Shown here in pieces: positions 1 to 11,699 of a DNA stretch of 64,000 nt. The notes beneath the pieces are model-generated. The model searched no databases, was not told the DNA's origin, and was given only the letters and a program-made list of their open reading frames with translations. Within the stretch, counting starts at the first letter, position 1; each line of letters starts with the position of its first letter. Made by a program: the position numbers and the translations under genes. This DNA comes from Pseudeuparius sepicola (taxonomy: Eukaryota > Arthropoda > Insecta > Coleoptera > Anthribidae): assembly GCA_963920635.1 (NCBI GenBank), contig OY987298.1, positions 130,457,735 to 130,521,734 of the forward strand, in the 5' to 3' direction.

Positions 1-2337
1 AACATGTTTAGTGTTACGTACATAAACGTTAGTTTAGTGTTACGTACATAAACTTATACACGTGTATATAAATTGCGTATCTACCTAGTTGTACCGTTGT
101 ACCTAATATTATAATTATCTTATTATGTTATAATATTGCAAAGTTGTTATTCTGTAGTATACTGAAGTGAAATATATCAGAACGTGTGATTAAAAAGAAG
201 GGGCTACATGTTGGATTTCGTTTTTCCAATAATTTATGGCATTATAATATTAAACTTTAAATTTTTAAAAACTTTGCACAACCCTTAAAAATCTAAAAAT
301 TTAAACAAAAGTTTTTTTAATTTACGAGTCATACTAATGCGGTAAATTGCGGAAATCTAAATCGAACATGGAGGTCCTAGATTGAGTATTTTTGTGGTAA
401 CATCCCGTATACCAGCACATATAACCATTTAAAAACCACCACGGTATTGTGAGGCTGATTAAAAGTACTTAATGATAAATTAATCTATATATGGGCCACA
501 ATAACTTTTGTCCTTATGTCATTGAAATATTAATTATTTGTGTTTTTCAATAATGTTTTTATTCCAATAACTCCACTTGAAATGTTTCTGAATCCAGTGG
601 TATGGTTAGTTCTCAAATAAAAATAGGTATATTTTCTAATTTTTTACATAAGAAAAAATCATAGTAAGTTTTGAAAATGGACTCTTCAAAACATACTTAT
701 TGTAATACATAATGGATTTTGTGAAGTCTACCTTTAGAAAAGAAAGAACATGTTAAAATCGTATAAAACATAATGAGCCTTTTTAACTAAATTTGGAAAA
801 CCACACATTTTTGTTCTTCCCTCTTTTTAATATGTGATGTATTTTTCCGAATATTTTTAACCGTAATTTCCTCCTACAAAATTCTTAATTTTAATTTTCG
901 GGCACAAATTACGCCAGGGACCCCTGGAGTCCTACATATTGAGAATTCGAGTTGGTAGTAATTATTCTAGGTCAGTAGTTATCCTTAGCGTTGAAAAGTA
1001 AATCCAGAACTACCATAGATTATTTTCTTATTTTTATATATATTTGCATAATTTAACATTACAATAATAACTAAATAAAATAGATATTTTTCGTGTAGGT
1101 ACAGTTAAATTATGTCGAGGTAGATAAATCAGAGATAAATTACCCTACCATTTAATCTAAGATTTCCAATATATTGCAATACGTATACCTTCTACCTACC
1201 TACCTACCTACCTAGATTTAGCTGACGCATTTCATTCTCGGCCACATGACTACAATATAAATTCATTACCAACCTAGTGATTTTATGGGGTTTGTTCAGA
1301 TTAAAGAGATTATCGAAGTTTAAAGTGTCTTTTAGCATAATCAGGTAATAATATTGTAAAATGCAATTGAATTGGAATGTAATTCATTTTAATTTTAAAA
1401 ATAAAAATCTACATAATTTAATAAAATATAAATTCTAATGGGATTTCTAATTTTTATCGCATTAGATAGACTAGATAGACTAGATAATATAATTAAATAA
1501 ATATAACCAAAAAATAGCAAGAGAGAGAAGTTAAAAGAACAGAGATCTACCAACTGGAGCACACTTTCCAACTTATGTACCTAAGTTTTTTGTTACTTTT
1601 CTGTATTAAAATAATTATTGCTACGCTCATGTTTCCTCCGCTACCGGTGAGAAAGTGGGCCAAATATTGTGGCTGCGAATTACGACGGTCCGGGGAAAAC
1701 TCACGCGAAAATTCCACCCGGGAAATTTAGTTTCCCCGGCGAAGTTCTCCTGCCTGTGGAAATATATTTTGGATTGCAAGCACTTGCGTTCAGAATAATA
1801 ACGTGCTTGGAGCACGCAACGAATTTATCAAGCATTTCTATATTTCCGCACGCTGTTGCTTCGTTCGAATATAGCCAGGTTTTTTATTTATGGAGTGTTT
1901 ATACTGTATCTAAACAACTAACAGGGAAGTTAAATTATTGTGGAATCTATCCTATATAGTTAAAAGTTTCCATTAGATTGGGTGCTGGTTCACTCTGTCA
2001 GTTATCGAAAATAATTTGCCTCAAATGCCTCTAAACCATATTACTTTCGTGGCCTACTATACAGGGTCTCCATAAAAGGTCTTACAACCCTACCTACTAG
2101 ATATAGTGTAGCCCAAGAAAAATCGATTTAGTTGTTTCGTTTCAACGTAACCGGTCCTGAAGTTTTAATGTTAAAATGGGTTATGTTGTGTAGGTTTTGA
2201 ACGCCTAGTATGATTTTGATAAACTGTAGTAACCTATATTTCGAAAAAAGTAGACCAGTTATTAATTTTAATTGCCAAAATAAAATTTTATAATTTTGGG
2301 TACCTATACGTACTGTACATTCAGAATTATATTCATG
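1..2337. other. unique DNA with short simple repeats
   Basis: No gene is recognised. Visible structure: a 21-bp direct repeat (7-27 and 33-53, 26-bp period); a run of CTAC units near 1190-1215; short TAGATAGAC repeats near 1465-1490; and a somewhat GC-richer stretch at 1627-1960 that is open on both strands without a recognisable protein. Around 2060 the sequence TACAGGGTCTCCATAAAAGG resembles the end of a TA-targeting DNA transposon, but no partner end was found. Confidence 0.5.
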
Positions 2338-2523
2338 AGTTAATGGTCGGGAGCGTAACGCGGTCTTTTTAAAAAATTATTTATTGAACATAAAGTTACA
2401 ATACAAAGTATAGAATAAGAATGAGGTATACAATATAGCAAAGTCCCGTTTTTATAGGGGACGCTTCGGCGGTGTCTTCTTGTGCAGCGTCAGCGCTTCT
2501 TCGGGATCGGTGGTGACATAATT
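2338..2523 (-). repeat. 3' LTR of the errantivirus-like element
   Basis: Matches 9729-9914 at a constant offset of 7391, with one mismatch in the GCTTCTTCGGG/GCTTCTTTGGG stretch. On the coding strand it begins AATTATGTCACC and ends CCATTAACT, so it lacks the usual TG...CA ends, as known for gypsy-type errantiviruses. The last codons and stop of env lie inside it. Confidence 0.95.
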
Positions 2524-4254
2524 CCTCCCTCCGCAGAACCAACTCTAGGGCACCGTAGGAGTTGGATATCTCCTGGTTGTGGAACTTCTTTCTTCTCTTT
2601 GTTACGTCTTCTTGATTTCCATCTTCTGTAGCCGTAATAAATCGCTGGTAAAATCAATAAACCATAAATAATAATTGTCCAAAGGCTTGGTATATAGTGA
2701 ACTTTAGTAAAAGTAAGTTCGGGGTTGTTTTGAAGAACTTCTGTCTTTAATTCTTGAAGTTGGTCAAGTTGCAGATTTTCTAATTCGAAGTCTAAGTTGA
2801 GAGTCGTATTGCTTTTTAATTGCATTTCTAGTTTTGGAAAGAGTACTGGGTTTTCGATTAAACTTGTTTCTTGTTCATTTATTATTTTTTCTCGATTCGT
2901 CGACAGCTTACAATTTATTGGAATCTTGAACAGGTGAGAGCCGATGAGTTGTAGCGTTTCTTCTTGATTATTGCAACTCAGTTTAACTGTTACAATTTTT
3001 GGAAATAGACCAATGTATTGATTGGTTTCGCCAAGTTGTTTGATAACTGGTTTACTAATGGTAATGTCGAACTCTTTGCACGTAGTTATACTTCTTGAAG
3101 TGAGGAGTTGAATTCCACAAGGTGCGTCTTGTCGGATTTCTTCTAGGTCCAGTTTTTTACAAACGTAGTCTTGGGACTTCGTTCTTGAGCATGCCTTACT
3201 CGTAAATGCGTAGTGCAATTTATTTTTTAATAATAATTTGTTTTTTGGAAAAACTGTCTTAAAATGACTCTCCGAAAATATAGGAGTAGAGAATAAATGA
3301 AAGTATTCAAAATCAAAAGGGAAAGTAATAGGGATTTTTAATAAATAAGTGATTTTGTTATTTAGAATATAACATTCAATATTAATTAGACTTTCAAAAA
3401 GTAAAATATTTTCTAAAGAAATTTTTAATGGGAATTGTTCAGGTTTTAAGAATTTTTGAAGTTTAAGAAGTTCCTTGTAAAAGTCTGATGTGTTAATGAT
3501 GCTTGGATGCATAATTATTAATTTGGAAAAGACGATTGAATTTTCAATATCTTGTAAAATTGAATTGATAATTCCGTAAAGATTTATTACTTGATTTGTA
3601 ATATCTTTGATAAAGATCGAGTTTTCTCTATAAGCTTCCTTTTGGACAATTGTTGAAATTTGTTTTATTTTGGATTCAAGTAAAAGTTCATTGTGTTTTA
3701 TTTGTTCAATAGTGTTCTTAAATTTGTCGGTAACTTCTGTCGATATTGAATTCTGACGTTTAATATTATATTCTAATTTTTCTTGATTTTGTTGCAATTC
3801 TTTAATTATGTTTTCGAAACGTTCGCCATCTGAAGCATCCAAATTTCCAGTCACTGCCTTGAATATAGAGCCTAAACCGTTTATTAACCCTCTTTTATGT
3901 CTACGAGCATTTGGCAAAATTTCTTCTACTTTAATATGTACTTTTGATCTAGTAAGATTTAATATTTTGAAATAATTAGAGATTTCGAGTTTGTAGCCAT
4001 CATTCGAATTAATTAAGTTTTCAATCTGATTGGATTTATGATCCAATTCTTCAATTTCAGTAATCAAAGGGTTCAAGTCGTAAAAATGAATTAAAGTGTG
4101 GGTGTATTCTTGAATTTTCGCGTTTCCTAATTTTAAAGGTAGCATTCCAAAATTTTGGTCCAGATTTCTTATTTCGATTTTTTTCTTGAAGTCCGAAAAC
4201 TAGCAAGGGTAAGCTAAAAGAGAAAAATATGAAATTAATTTTGAGAGTTTGCAA
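2490..4254 (-). pseudogene. env: env of the errantivirus-like element, with a frame break after the signal peptide
   Basis: Envelope fusion protein of the baculovirus-F/errantivirus type. A hydrophobic signal peptide is read from about 4254 (TTG; no ATG, so expression would need a spliced or upstream start). The frame then breaks at a run of seven A at 4178-4184; the ectodomain continues in the next frame, with its first ATG at 4145. In that 551-residue frame, RRHKR at residues 81-85 is a furin-type site followed by the fusion peptide region GLINGLGSIF. Coiled-coil-like sequence comes next, then a cysteine-containing region, a membrane segment near residues 487-506 and a basic cytoplasmic tail. 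The stop lies inside the 3' LTR. Membrane fusion is the known family role. The protein as read would lack its signal peptide. Confidence 0.85.
2524..2532 (-). promoter_or_regulatory. polypurine tract
   Basis: The minus strand reads GGAGGGAGG immediately before the 3' LTR start AATTATG. This purine run is placed as expected for plus-strand priming, and it sits inside the env reading frame. Confidence 0.8.
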
Positions 4255-4501
4255 AGGTATAGGTTTTCTTTAGTGGGCGTTTAAGGTTATCCATATGCAC
4301 TTTATCTTGGGAGTCCGTTGACACAGTTTTGCGAGCGGTATCTACAGTAACAGCTGTTGTGGGTTTATTGAATTTGTTAGCATTTTTCTGCCTAATGTTT
4401 TTCTTGGTATATACCCGTTGTTGTTCGCTAAACAACTTTGGATCATCGCGATTTCGATTGATCTTTTCTATTAAATTTTGTTTGTTTTGAGACAGTTTCA
4501 T
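4235..4501 (-). pseudogene. pol: pol, C-terminal integrase tail in a shifted frame
   Basis: Encodes the basic integrase tail, with RKTVSTDSQDKVHMDNLKRP resembling the C-terminal domain of errantivirus integrases. It overlaps the end of the previous frame, so a one-base indel lies near 4480-4500 in an A-rich stretch. Its 3' end overlaps the start of env by about 20 bases. Confidence 0.75.
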
Positions 4502-6490
4502 TTATTTTAGAGTACATTAATTTGGTTCTGTCTTTATGGGAATTAATATAATCATTCGTCAATAGTTGATCTATATTTATGTCAAAAATGTTTTCATCGC
4601 TAATATGGCCGTTTAATACGTCTATTGGTTTGAATTTGGTGGCCGAATGGATTGAGTGATTATAGGCTAGTATAGCATACGTCATTTTTAAAGATACTGG
4701 TGTTTTTAAGAATCCTTGCGTATTAAGTAAACGTATGTGTTCGATTAAAGTCGAATGTAAACGTTGTATCATACCATTGGACTGTGGATGGTTGGGAGAA
4801 CAGAAATGAATTTTAATTTTGTGTAGACTCAAAAGTTCGTTTATTACAGAGTTTTTAAATTCGGTACCATTATCAGTTATTATTGTCGTTGGTACTCCAT
4901 GGTGAGAAAAGAACTGAATTAGATTATCTACTATTTCGCTTGAAACTAATGACTTTAATGGGTATGCTTGAGCGTATTTTGAAAAACTATCTATAATTGT
5001 TAAGAATTTTATTTGTTCTAAAGTGAATGTGTCCATATGGATAATTTCGAAAGGTTTACTAGCGGTTGGTGTTATATTCATTTGCATTCTTACAGGGTGT
5101 CTTTCATACTTGCACTGTTGGCATAATTCACAATCATTAATAAAGGTTTGAATTGAATTTTTTAGTTGCGGCCAATAGTATTTTACTTTTATTCTTTGTT
5201 CTGTTTCATCTATTCCACGATGATTGGTTTTACTTTCATGGTAATTTTTTATGATATCGAAAATATCGTTTTTATTGGTGACATCAATAAGTTTTATTGT
5301 GCAACGTTTTAATTTCAGAGAGGGCCATTTAAAGTGTTGTCTAACAGTTTCGCAGAAAGGTTCGTATATGTCTGGATTTTCAAAATAAAGATGATATTGG
5401 ACATTGGGTAACAAATACTCTTTAACAAAGTTAGTTACATCTGATTCAAAATCATTTTTGGAAATTTGAACTTCTATTCTTCTTTTCTTTTCAAAAAGAA
5501 TTTTAATTTTTGGTTTGGCAGGGGAATGAAAAACGCTATAAATTATTACTTGATGAGAACCGTAATTTACAGGGGTTTCTGAAATAGGAATGCCGACAAT
5601 TGGGTGATTTTCTGCATTAGAATGGACTGTTTCATTTTCATCAACATTTTCGTTTGTGCTTTCATCAATATCTAAAATATCGTTATCGGGTTGAACTTGA
5701 GTAGATAAAGTGTCTAAATTTTGAGATTGATTTTCGTTTTCTAGTTCCTCATTAAATCTGTGAATATAATCAAAAATATTTTGGGCATTATCGCTTGACT
5801 TAGTTTCTTTTGTGTTTATTTCGATACGAGACAAAGCGTCTGCGTTCGTATTTAGTTTTCCTTTTTTGTATATGATGTTATAATCATATTCATCCAATTT
5901 AATCCGCCATCTTAACAATTTTGAACTTGGGTCTTTAAGAGAAAACAGCCATTGAAGGGGCTTGTGGTCAGTAATTATATTAAATTTTCTGCCGTATAAA
6001 TACGGTCGAAAATATTTAGTTGACCAGACGATACAGAGCAATTCTTTCTCAATGGTACTGTAGTTTTGCTCGGATTCGTTCAACGTTCGCGACGCATAGG
6101 CGATTGGTAGATCTTTACCAATAGGGCCTTGAGATAATACGGCGCCTAAAGCAACGTTACTGGCGTCAGTTGTCAAATTGAACGGTTTTGAAAAATCCGG
6201 ATATTGTAAAATTGGCGAATTAGTTAACAGATTTTTACAAGTTTCGAAACATGATATAAATTCTTGATCGTGAATAATTTTAGCGTTCTTTTTTAAGCAT
6301 TTTGTTAGGGGTTTTGTGACTTTTGCAAACGATGGAATGAACCTTCGGTAGTAACCGACTAGTCCGAGGAAAACTTTGATTTCTTTTGTAGATTTGGGAA
6401 TAGGATATTGTTTTATTGCCACGATTTTGGAAGGATTAGGCTTCACGCCTTCTGTTGTGACTACATGTCCTAGATAACCTACCTCTTTAC
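4443..6490 (-). pseudogene. pol: pol, second part: RNase H and integrase
   Basis: Continues pol after the first frame break; the first methionine in this frame is at 6446. Domains in order: reverse transcriptase connection (FLGLVGYYRRFI), RNase H (LTTDASNVALGAVL, YSTIEKELL, TDHKPLQWL), a low-complexity acidic linker, and integrase with a histidine/cysteine zinc site (HHCC-like, ending CELCQQC). The integrase core shows HMDTF and TDNGTEF. The third catalytic acid, expected as glutamate in the NG-x-x-E-R motif, is a glutamine here (NGMIQRLHSTL). This change alone should abolish strand transfer. The frame ends at 4443, and the C-terminal tail continues in another frame. Confidence 0.9.
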
Positions 6491-8169
6491 GTAAGAATTC
6501 GGATATCTACCTGAAGTTTTAAGTTTGCCTCTCTAAATCTATCAAATACTGATTTTAAACGATCTATGTGCTCTTGTAAACTCGTCGAAAAAATTATAAC
6601 ATCATCCAAATATACCAGGCACATTTCGTTTTGGATACCCCGTAGTATATTATCCATTATTCGCTGAAAGGAAGCCGGCGCATTCTTTAAACCGAATGGC
6701 ATACGAAGGTATTCATAATGACCGGTTTCACAACTAAAGGCAGTTTTTGGGATGTCATTTTCTTCCATTTGAATCTGATGGAAGCCGCTTGCTAAGTCGA
6801 GAGTACTGAAATACTGGCAACGACCCAGTTTGTCCAAAAGATCAGTAATGTTCGGCAGTGGGTACCGATCATCGATAGTCTTTTCATTAAGACGTCGATA
6901 ATCCACTACAACACGCCACTTTTGTTTGCCAGTCGCATCTATCTTTTTGGGCACAACCCAAATAGGTGATGACCATGGCGAACTACTGTGCCGAATGATA
7001 TTTTGGTCAAGCATTTTTTCGATTTGATTTTCGACTTCTTTTTTGTGAATATAGGGATAACGATAAGACTTTGTGTATATGGGTGATTCATCCGTTAATT
7101 TTATTTGATGTTTAATTTTATTAGTGAAAGTTAAAGTTGAGTTTTCGTTGTAAAATATATCAGAATATTGAGATAATAAATTAATTAATGCTTCTTTTTC
7201 TTCGGCGTTTAGATGATCAAGCCTAAGTTTTGATATATCGAGATTAGGTGTGGGTTCGAAATTTTGAGTGTTAAAATTATTCAGATCAATATTTTTTAAA
7301 CAATTTTGATCAAATATTTCAGCTTCTAAAGGTTCCGAGAAATTTAGCATCACCTCTTTATCAGTCGGGTTTAGAATTGTAGTTATCGCATAACCGTTCT
7401 TAGAAGTTGTCAGCGACTCTGGGATTTCGCAATCTTGTACCTTTTGGTGTGGAATTACAATATCTCCGTTTTCTGCGGTAGTTTTAATTTTTATAACTTG
7501 TTTACAACGAGGAGCTACTGCTATCAGGTTTAGCGTTTTATGTTTAGTGTAATAGAAGTACATTTTAATTTTTGTATAGGGTGTTACAATAAATTTATCC
7601 ACATAGTCTAATTTTGATTGCAATAATAAAATATTGTCTAGTCCGATTAAACCATCAAAAAGTTCGTGAAATTTGAATAAGTAGAACTTTAATAGTCTTG
7701 GTTCAGGCAGATTAAAACATTTTGAAGCGGGGATCATGACACTATGATCGTGCGAAGATGTTTGCAAAGCGGTTACGATAATAAATGGGTCATACTGTAC
7801 ATTTTTCGAAAAAATTTTGAAAACTAAATCTGGGTTCAAAAATGAGCGGGATGCTCCGGTGTCAATTAATAATTTTAGATTATTTTCGGGCCAATAAATG
7901 TAAGAAAGTTTACTTTTGTCTAAATTATTTAGCGAAATAATTTCAGGTTTTTTAGTCATAGAATTCGAGTCAGGCGGTTCCGGTAAAGGTGGCAAATCTT
8001 TCGAAGGATTCATTAAACTATTAGGGGGTTTGGTTAAAGGAGTTAAAAATGGAGTTTTAGTTATGGGTTTCGAATCGTAAGGAGTTTCATTGGAAATTGT
8101 GGAGTCGTGGACAGAGAAGGGCATTTTTAAGTGGTTGGAAGTGTGTGGCAGGGAATAGGAAAATTTTCG
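6487..8169 (-). pseudogene. pol: pol, first part: protease and reverse transcriptase, ending at a frame break
   Basis: The frame is open from 8169; the first ATG is at 8124, but entry by frameshift from gag is more likely. About residues 85-100 from that ATG carry the aspartic protease motif LLIDTGASRSF. Reverse transcriptase follows from about residue 340: SSPWSSPIWVVPKK, RVVVDYRRLNEKT, FSTLDLASGFHQI, PFGLKNAPASFQ and the catalytic YLDD. The frame ends early at 6487. The conserved continuation (LRKEVGYLGH and on) is present immediately downstream in another frame, so two bases appear to be lost near 6493-6500. The reverse transcriptase thumb is therefore cut from the rest of pol. Confidence 0.9.
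8160..8166 (-). promoter_or_regulatory. predicted -1 ribosomal frameshift heptamer between gag and pol
   Basis: On the minus strand the bases read A AAT TTT, with the gag codon boundaries exactly where the X XXY YYZ slippery pattern requires. The pol frame (-1 relative to gag) is closed upstream at 8172 and opens at 8169. The gag frame closes at 8127. The heptamer therefore falls inside the only overlap of the two frames. No downstream pseudoknot was modelled. Confidence 0.65.
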
Positions 8170-8392
8170 TCATTGTGGTCACTATCATTGTGGTCATTAT
8201 TGTCGAGCGGATTTTCGTAATCAAAATTTTCTTGTTCGTTATTTGTTTCAACTTGAACGTTAAAATGTGAAATTTCAGATTGATATTGATTTTCAGTTTC
8301 ATATAAATTTTAAATATCATAAAGATCATCGTCATTGTTTTCTTCGTTGATTTCAGTATTGTAAATTTCCTCGATAATAGGTTGTTGACGAG

Positions 8393-8446
8393 GGCGATAG
8401 GAGGTAGAAGGGCGATAGGACGTAGAAGGGCGATAGGAAGTAGAAG
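8393..8446 (-). repeat. three 18-bp tandem repeats inside gag
   Basis: Units at 8393-8410, 8411-8428 and 8429-8446 differ at one or two bases. Each encodes PSTSYR in the gag tail. Confidence 0.9.
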
Positions 8447-9711
8447 GTTGGTAAGGCTTTTTATAACTTAGGTGAGTGGTGGTAGACATTGGCGTTGGTT
8501 TTGGAAATTGTCTATTTTGGTTTGGTCTGAACACATTCGAATTTTGTGAATTTTGCATTTGCGGTTTGCCAAATACTTGTGAGTTAGTCGGGAATCTTTG
8601 ATTAGCGATTGGTTTTGGCTGAATATTGATTGGCTGCGACGGAAAACCTGGATTCATCGGAAAACGACATGGCTGAGGATTGTTAAATTGTACAGGTGGA
8701 AATTTGGGAATAACGTAATTTTGAGGGCTATTTAGCTGAAATTGTAATTTTGGAAATGGTGCATTTATTTTAGATTTCATAACATCACTGGCACTGGCCA
8801 TATTTTGAAAATATTTTATATTGTCTTCTTGAGTTACTAATTGCAAAGCTTCGTTTAAATTTGTGGGGCGCATACAACGTATGGTAGTCCCAAGTGGTTC
8901 CTTTAAACCGGACAAAAATGTTTTGAGAGCTAAATTGTTATAAAGGGTTCTTTTGAGAATTTTTGCTTCTTGAGTGTCTTCGTGAATATCAACATAGTTA
9001 ATAATTAAATTTAGGAGTTGTAGAATTCTATCATAAAATTGCTGCGGTCTTTCGTTATGTTGTTGTCGCAACATAACCAAATCCCTGTTGAGACAAGCTT
9101 CGTCTCTTTGATCAGCGAAATGACGATACAGTGTTTCCTTGATATCATTCCAGCAAGTGATAGTTTGAATATTTACAATAAGTTTAGCATTTCCACTTAG
9201 TTTCTCAATTAAAGAATGCATCAGATAAACATTTTGAAAACATGTTGGGTTTTTAGTGTCAAAAAATTGATTTACTATTGATTCGCAAACAGTCAAATAT
9301 CGATTTAATTCGGTTGGGTTACCGTCAAATTCGGGAACACATTTTAAAAATTCGGGTTTGAATGGAGTGGTCATTTTTTGTGATTTTTGAGAAATATTTT
9401 CGAATAAAACTTCTGGTCGATCAAAATTTTGGATTTCAGTTTCAGTAAGTTCGTTTGAGTCACTTGAAGACAAAGACAAATTGGCAAGATCTTCGACAAA
9501 TTTATCAAAAGACATCAAAATTGCACTTACATTAAGAGATGAGCAATTTTGGCCATCTGAAGTCTGGGTTCGGCGATGTGGTCCTCTTCCAAAGCTTCTG
9601 ATTGGTCCGTGCGGGAAACAGACGATTTTGTTCTGATGACCGGCGACGGTTCGATAATCGATCAATCGTTGATACGATCTCGCGGCACGTTCGATACGCG
9701 GCGTTTCGATT

Positions 9712-9729
9712 ATCCTACCGACTGCGCCA
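9712..9729 (-). promoter_or_regulatory. primer-binding site, tRNA-Ser type
   Basis: The minus strand reads TGGCGCAGTCGGTAGGAT directly at the inner edge of the 5' LTR. The initial T is also the last base of the LTR. From knowledge of the 17.6/297 group, this matches the 3' end of an insect serine tRNA. The exact tRNA was not checked. Confidence 0.8.
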
Positions 9730-9914
9730 GTTAATGGTCGGGAGCGTAACGCGGTCTTTTTAAAAAATTATTTATTGAACATAAAGTTACAATACAAAGT
9801 ATAGAATAAGAATGAGGTATACAATATAGCAAAGTCCCGTTTTTATAGGGGACGCTTCGGCGGTGTCTTCTTGTGCAGCGTCAGCGCTTCTTTGGGATCG
9901 GTGGTGACATAATT
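9729..9914 (-). repeat. 5' LTR of the errantivirus-like element
   Basis: 186 bp, 185/186 identical to the other LTR. It precedes gag on the minus strand, so it would hold the promoter and transcription start. The outer flank 9915-9918 is CATG, repeated at 2334-2337. Confidence 0.95.
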
Positions 9915-9918
9915 CATG

Positions 9919-11014
9919 ATTGACCATTATATTATAAAAGAAAAAGAAAAAGAGCGATAGTCGACCATATACAGTACTGTTTCGGAACGGTGATCCCTCA
10001 TCAGTATGGCTCACCCGACTATCAAGTGGTATAGACAAACGTGCCTAGACGATGAATTTACTAAGGAATCAATTAATTACCGAAGCAATAAATGGATCAT
10101 GGAGTATTATGACGAGAATTCAACGCCTGCCAATATGAACCAATGAAATGCTATGATTTTTGAAATATTAACCAATCAGGTGAGGATTTCAGCGATAATA
10201 CTACTAGTGGTATTTTCGTATGTAATATCACTAGTGCTGGAAATTTTATCGAAAATTTCACGACCAAGTGTTTTAACCAATCAAAACTCTTTATTTTGTT
10301 TCGTTACCATGGCAACTAAAATATTTCCGGAAATATTTTGCTTGTAGGGTCCCTGGGCGAATTCTTAATAAGTGGAAAGATTTTAGTCACGTGACATATG
10401 ACGTTTCAGTTTTAAAATTATAATAATTAACAACGAAATATTATATTTTGTTCCTTTAATCTAACATATTAATTACGTGATTTAAGTGCTTATAAAAATC
10501 TATAATAAATTCTTATTTTTTCAATGGTGAATACGCAGGTGATAGAACCTCATCAGTTGTAATTAAATGTTTATGCTTAAGTACATAAATGTAATATTTC
10601 GAGACGATTTTATTCAATTTGTCTTTACTAATCCGTGACAATTTAGTGGACATACTCAATAAATTTTCCTGTATTTGTTGAAACAAATGTTTACTTTCGA
10701 GTTTCCATATTCTGCATCGTTCAATAATGTGTTCTAAATATATAAGCTTTTGATGCTTTATTTTAACATCGGATCGAACTTTGCAACTTTTACACAAACT
10801 GTATTATTCTTCGGTCATTATTATTTGAAATTTTAAGCTGCACATGCACTGATGAAAAAACTATGCGATTCGAATAAAGTACTGCAGTTGAACTGTAACT
10901 TTAAATTTAATTTCAGTGCATTTAAAGCCGCCTAAGATAAATACCTAAATGTAGTTGCATCAGGCATAATATACCTATCTAAAATTACAAAATATATACC
11001 TAATTCAAAAAACA
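9919..11014. other. intergenic DNA with a small hairpin repeat
   Basis: TTAACCAATCA occurs in direct orientation near 10169 and 10273, around a short hairpin centred on ACTAGTG (10197-10237). The stretch GATAAAATTTCC followed by a GCAC-like end resembles part of the foldback repeat at 58767-58984. An unrecognised 94-codon frame lies at 10513-10797 (minus strand), lysine-rich; no function is assigned. Confidence 0.35.
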
Positions 11015-11015
11015 A

Positions 11016-11530
11016 CGTTCCACCTATTTTAGTACACAAAACTCAATGTGTAGCAATAAAATAAATGTGTTTTTACTATTTTTCATACTTTCATAAAACT
11101 AAAATGGGTGGAAGAGGTTTTTTTATCGATATGTTGGTCGGGCGTGTTTGACCTCAATTTCGCTCCATAATTTCGAGTAAAAACCCGTACGTTCCACCTA
11201 TTTTAGTACACAAAACTCGATGTGTAGCAATAAATTAGATTTGTTTTTGACTATTTTTCATACTTTCGTACAACTAAAATGGGTGGAAGAGGTTTTTTTA
11301 ACGATATGTTGGTCGGCGCGATTTTCCTCAATTTCGCTCCATAATAATTATTTAGGGTAAAAAAATACGTTCCACCAATTTTAGTACACAAAACTCGATG
11401 TATAGCAATAAAATATATTTGTTTTTGTTTACTTTTCATACTTTCATAAAACTAAAATGGGTGGAAGAAGTTTTTTTAACGATATGTCGGTTGGCGTGTT
11501 TATCCTTAATTTAGCGTAAGAAAACCAGAA
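11016..11530. repeat. satellite-like tandem repeat, three copies of about 174-178 bp
   Basis: Copies start at 11016, 11190 and 11368 with CGTTCCACCTATTTTAGTAC or a close variant. Each continues through AACTAAAATGGGTGGAAGAG and GATATGTYGGTYGG. Period and sequence are conserved, with scattered mismatches and small indels. Monomers near nucleosome length are typical of insect satellites. Within each monomer CCACCTATTTTAGT and ACTAAAATGGGTGG form an inverted pair. Confidence 0.9.
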
Positions 11531-11699
11531 TCCATCGCTTTTATGACAAGTTTAAGTAAATAAATTTAAGCTGATGAATTGTGGTTGAAACGCGTTGTAT
11601 CACACAACAGAAATGTTAGTAAAAAAATTATTAAACGAATTCCCAAAAGTTTATATTTTTATTTTAAATTTTTTTTTGGTCGTGAAATTTTCTTACTGA

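Larger units (their letters stand above)
8127..9515 (-). pseudogene. gag: gag of the errantivirus-like element, interrupted by an in-frame stop
   Basis: Structural protein that would form the capsid. The reading frame is open to 9665, but the methionine at 9515 (MSFDKFVEDLANL) is the better start; the 50 codons before it read through leader sequence. Residues about 60-260 from that start look like an errantivirus capsid region (FDGNPTELNRYL, then helical stretches with RPQQFYDRI). A proline/asparagine/glutamine-rich tail follows. No zinc knuckle is seen, which is usual in this group. The tail contains three PSTSYR repeats. A TAA at 8308-8310 stops the frame, but the same frame stays open and acidic/asparagine-rich down to a second TAA at 8127-8129. 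The first stop therefore looks like damage, with the natural end near 8127. Confidence 0.85.
2338..9914 (-). mobile_element. errantivirus-like Ty3/Gypsy LTR retrotransposon (insect endogenous retrovirus), minus strand
   Basis: A 7577-bp element bounded by two 186-bp direct LTRs and flanked by a 4-bp target duplication CATG (2334-2337 and 9915-9918). CATG fits the alternating pyrimidine-purine targets known for the gypsy/errantivirus group. Read on the minus strand the order is LTR, primer site, gag, pol (protease, reverse transcriptase, RNase H, integrase), env, polypurine tract, LTR. The LTRs differ at one base only, so insertion looks recent. Yet gag carries an in-frame stop, pol has two frame breaks, the expected third catalytic residue of integrase is substituted, and env has a frame break after its signal peptide. 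Either a defective genome was mobilised by proteins supplied in trans, or some breaks are assembly errors. The element as read is non-autonomous. Confidence 0.95.

Noticed and set aside
1..240. Possible LTR end near 1-230 (ATATATCAGAACGTG, GGGGCTACA)
   Set aside because: No matching second LTR, primer site or coding part in the window.
1669..1959. Overlapping open frames on both strands near 1627-1960
   Set aside because: No motif, no splice-framed exon and antisense openness; probably compositional.
8087..8335. 82-codon minus-strand frame between gag and pol
   Set aside because: Low-complexity Ile/Met/Thr composition and wrong phase; the gag frame continues through this DNA with family-like sequence.
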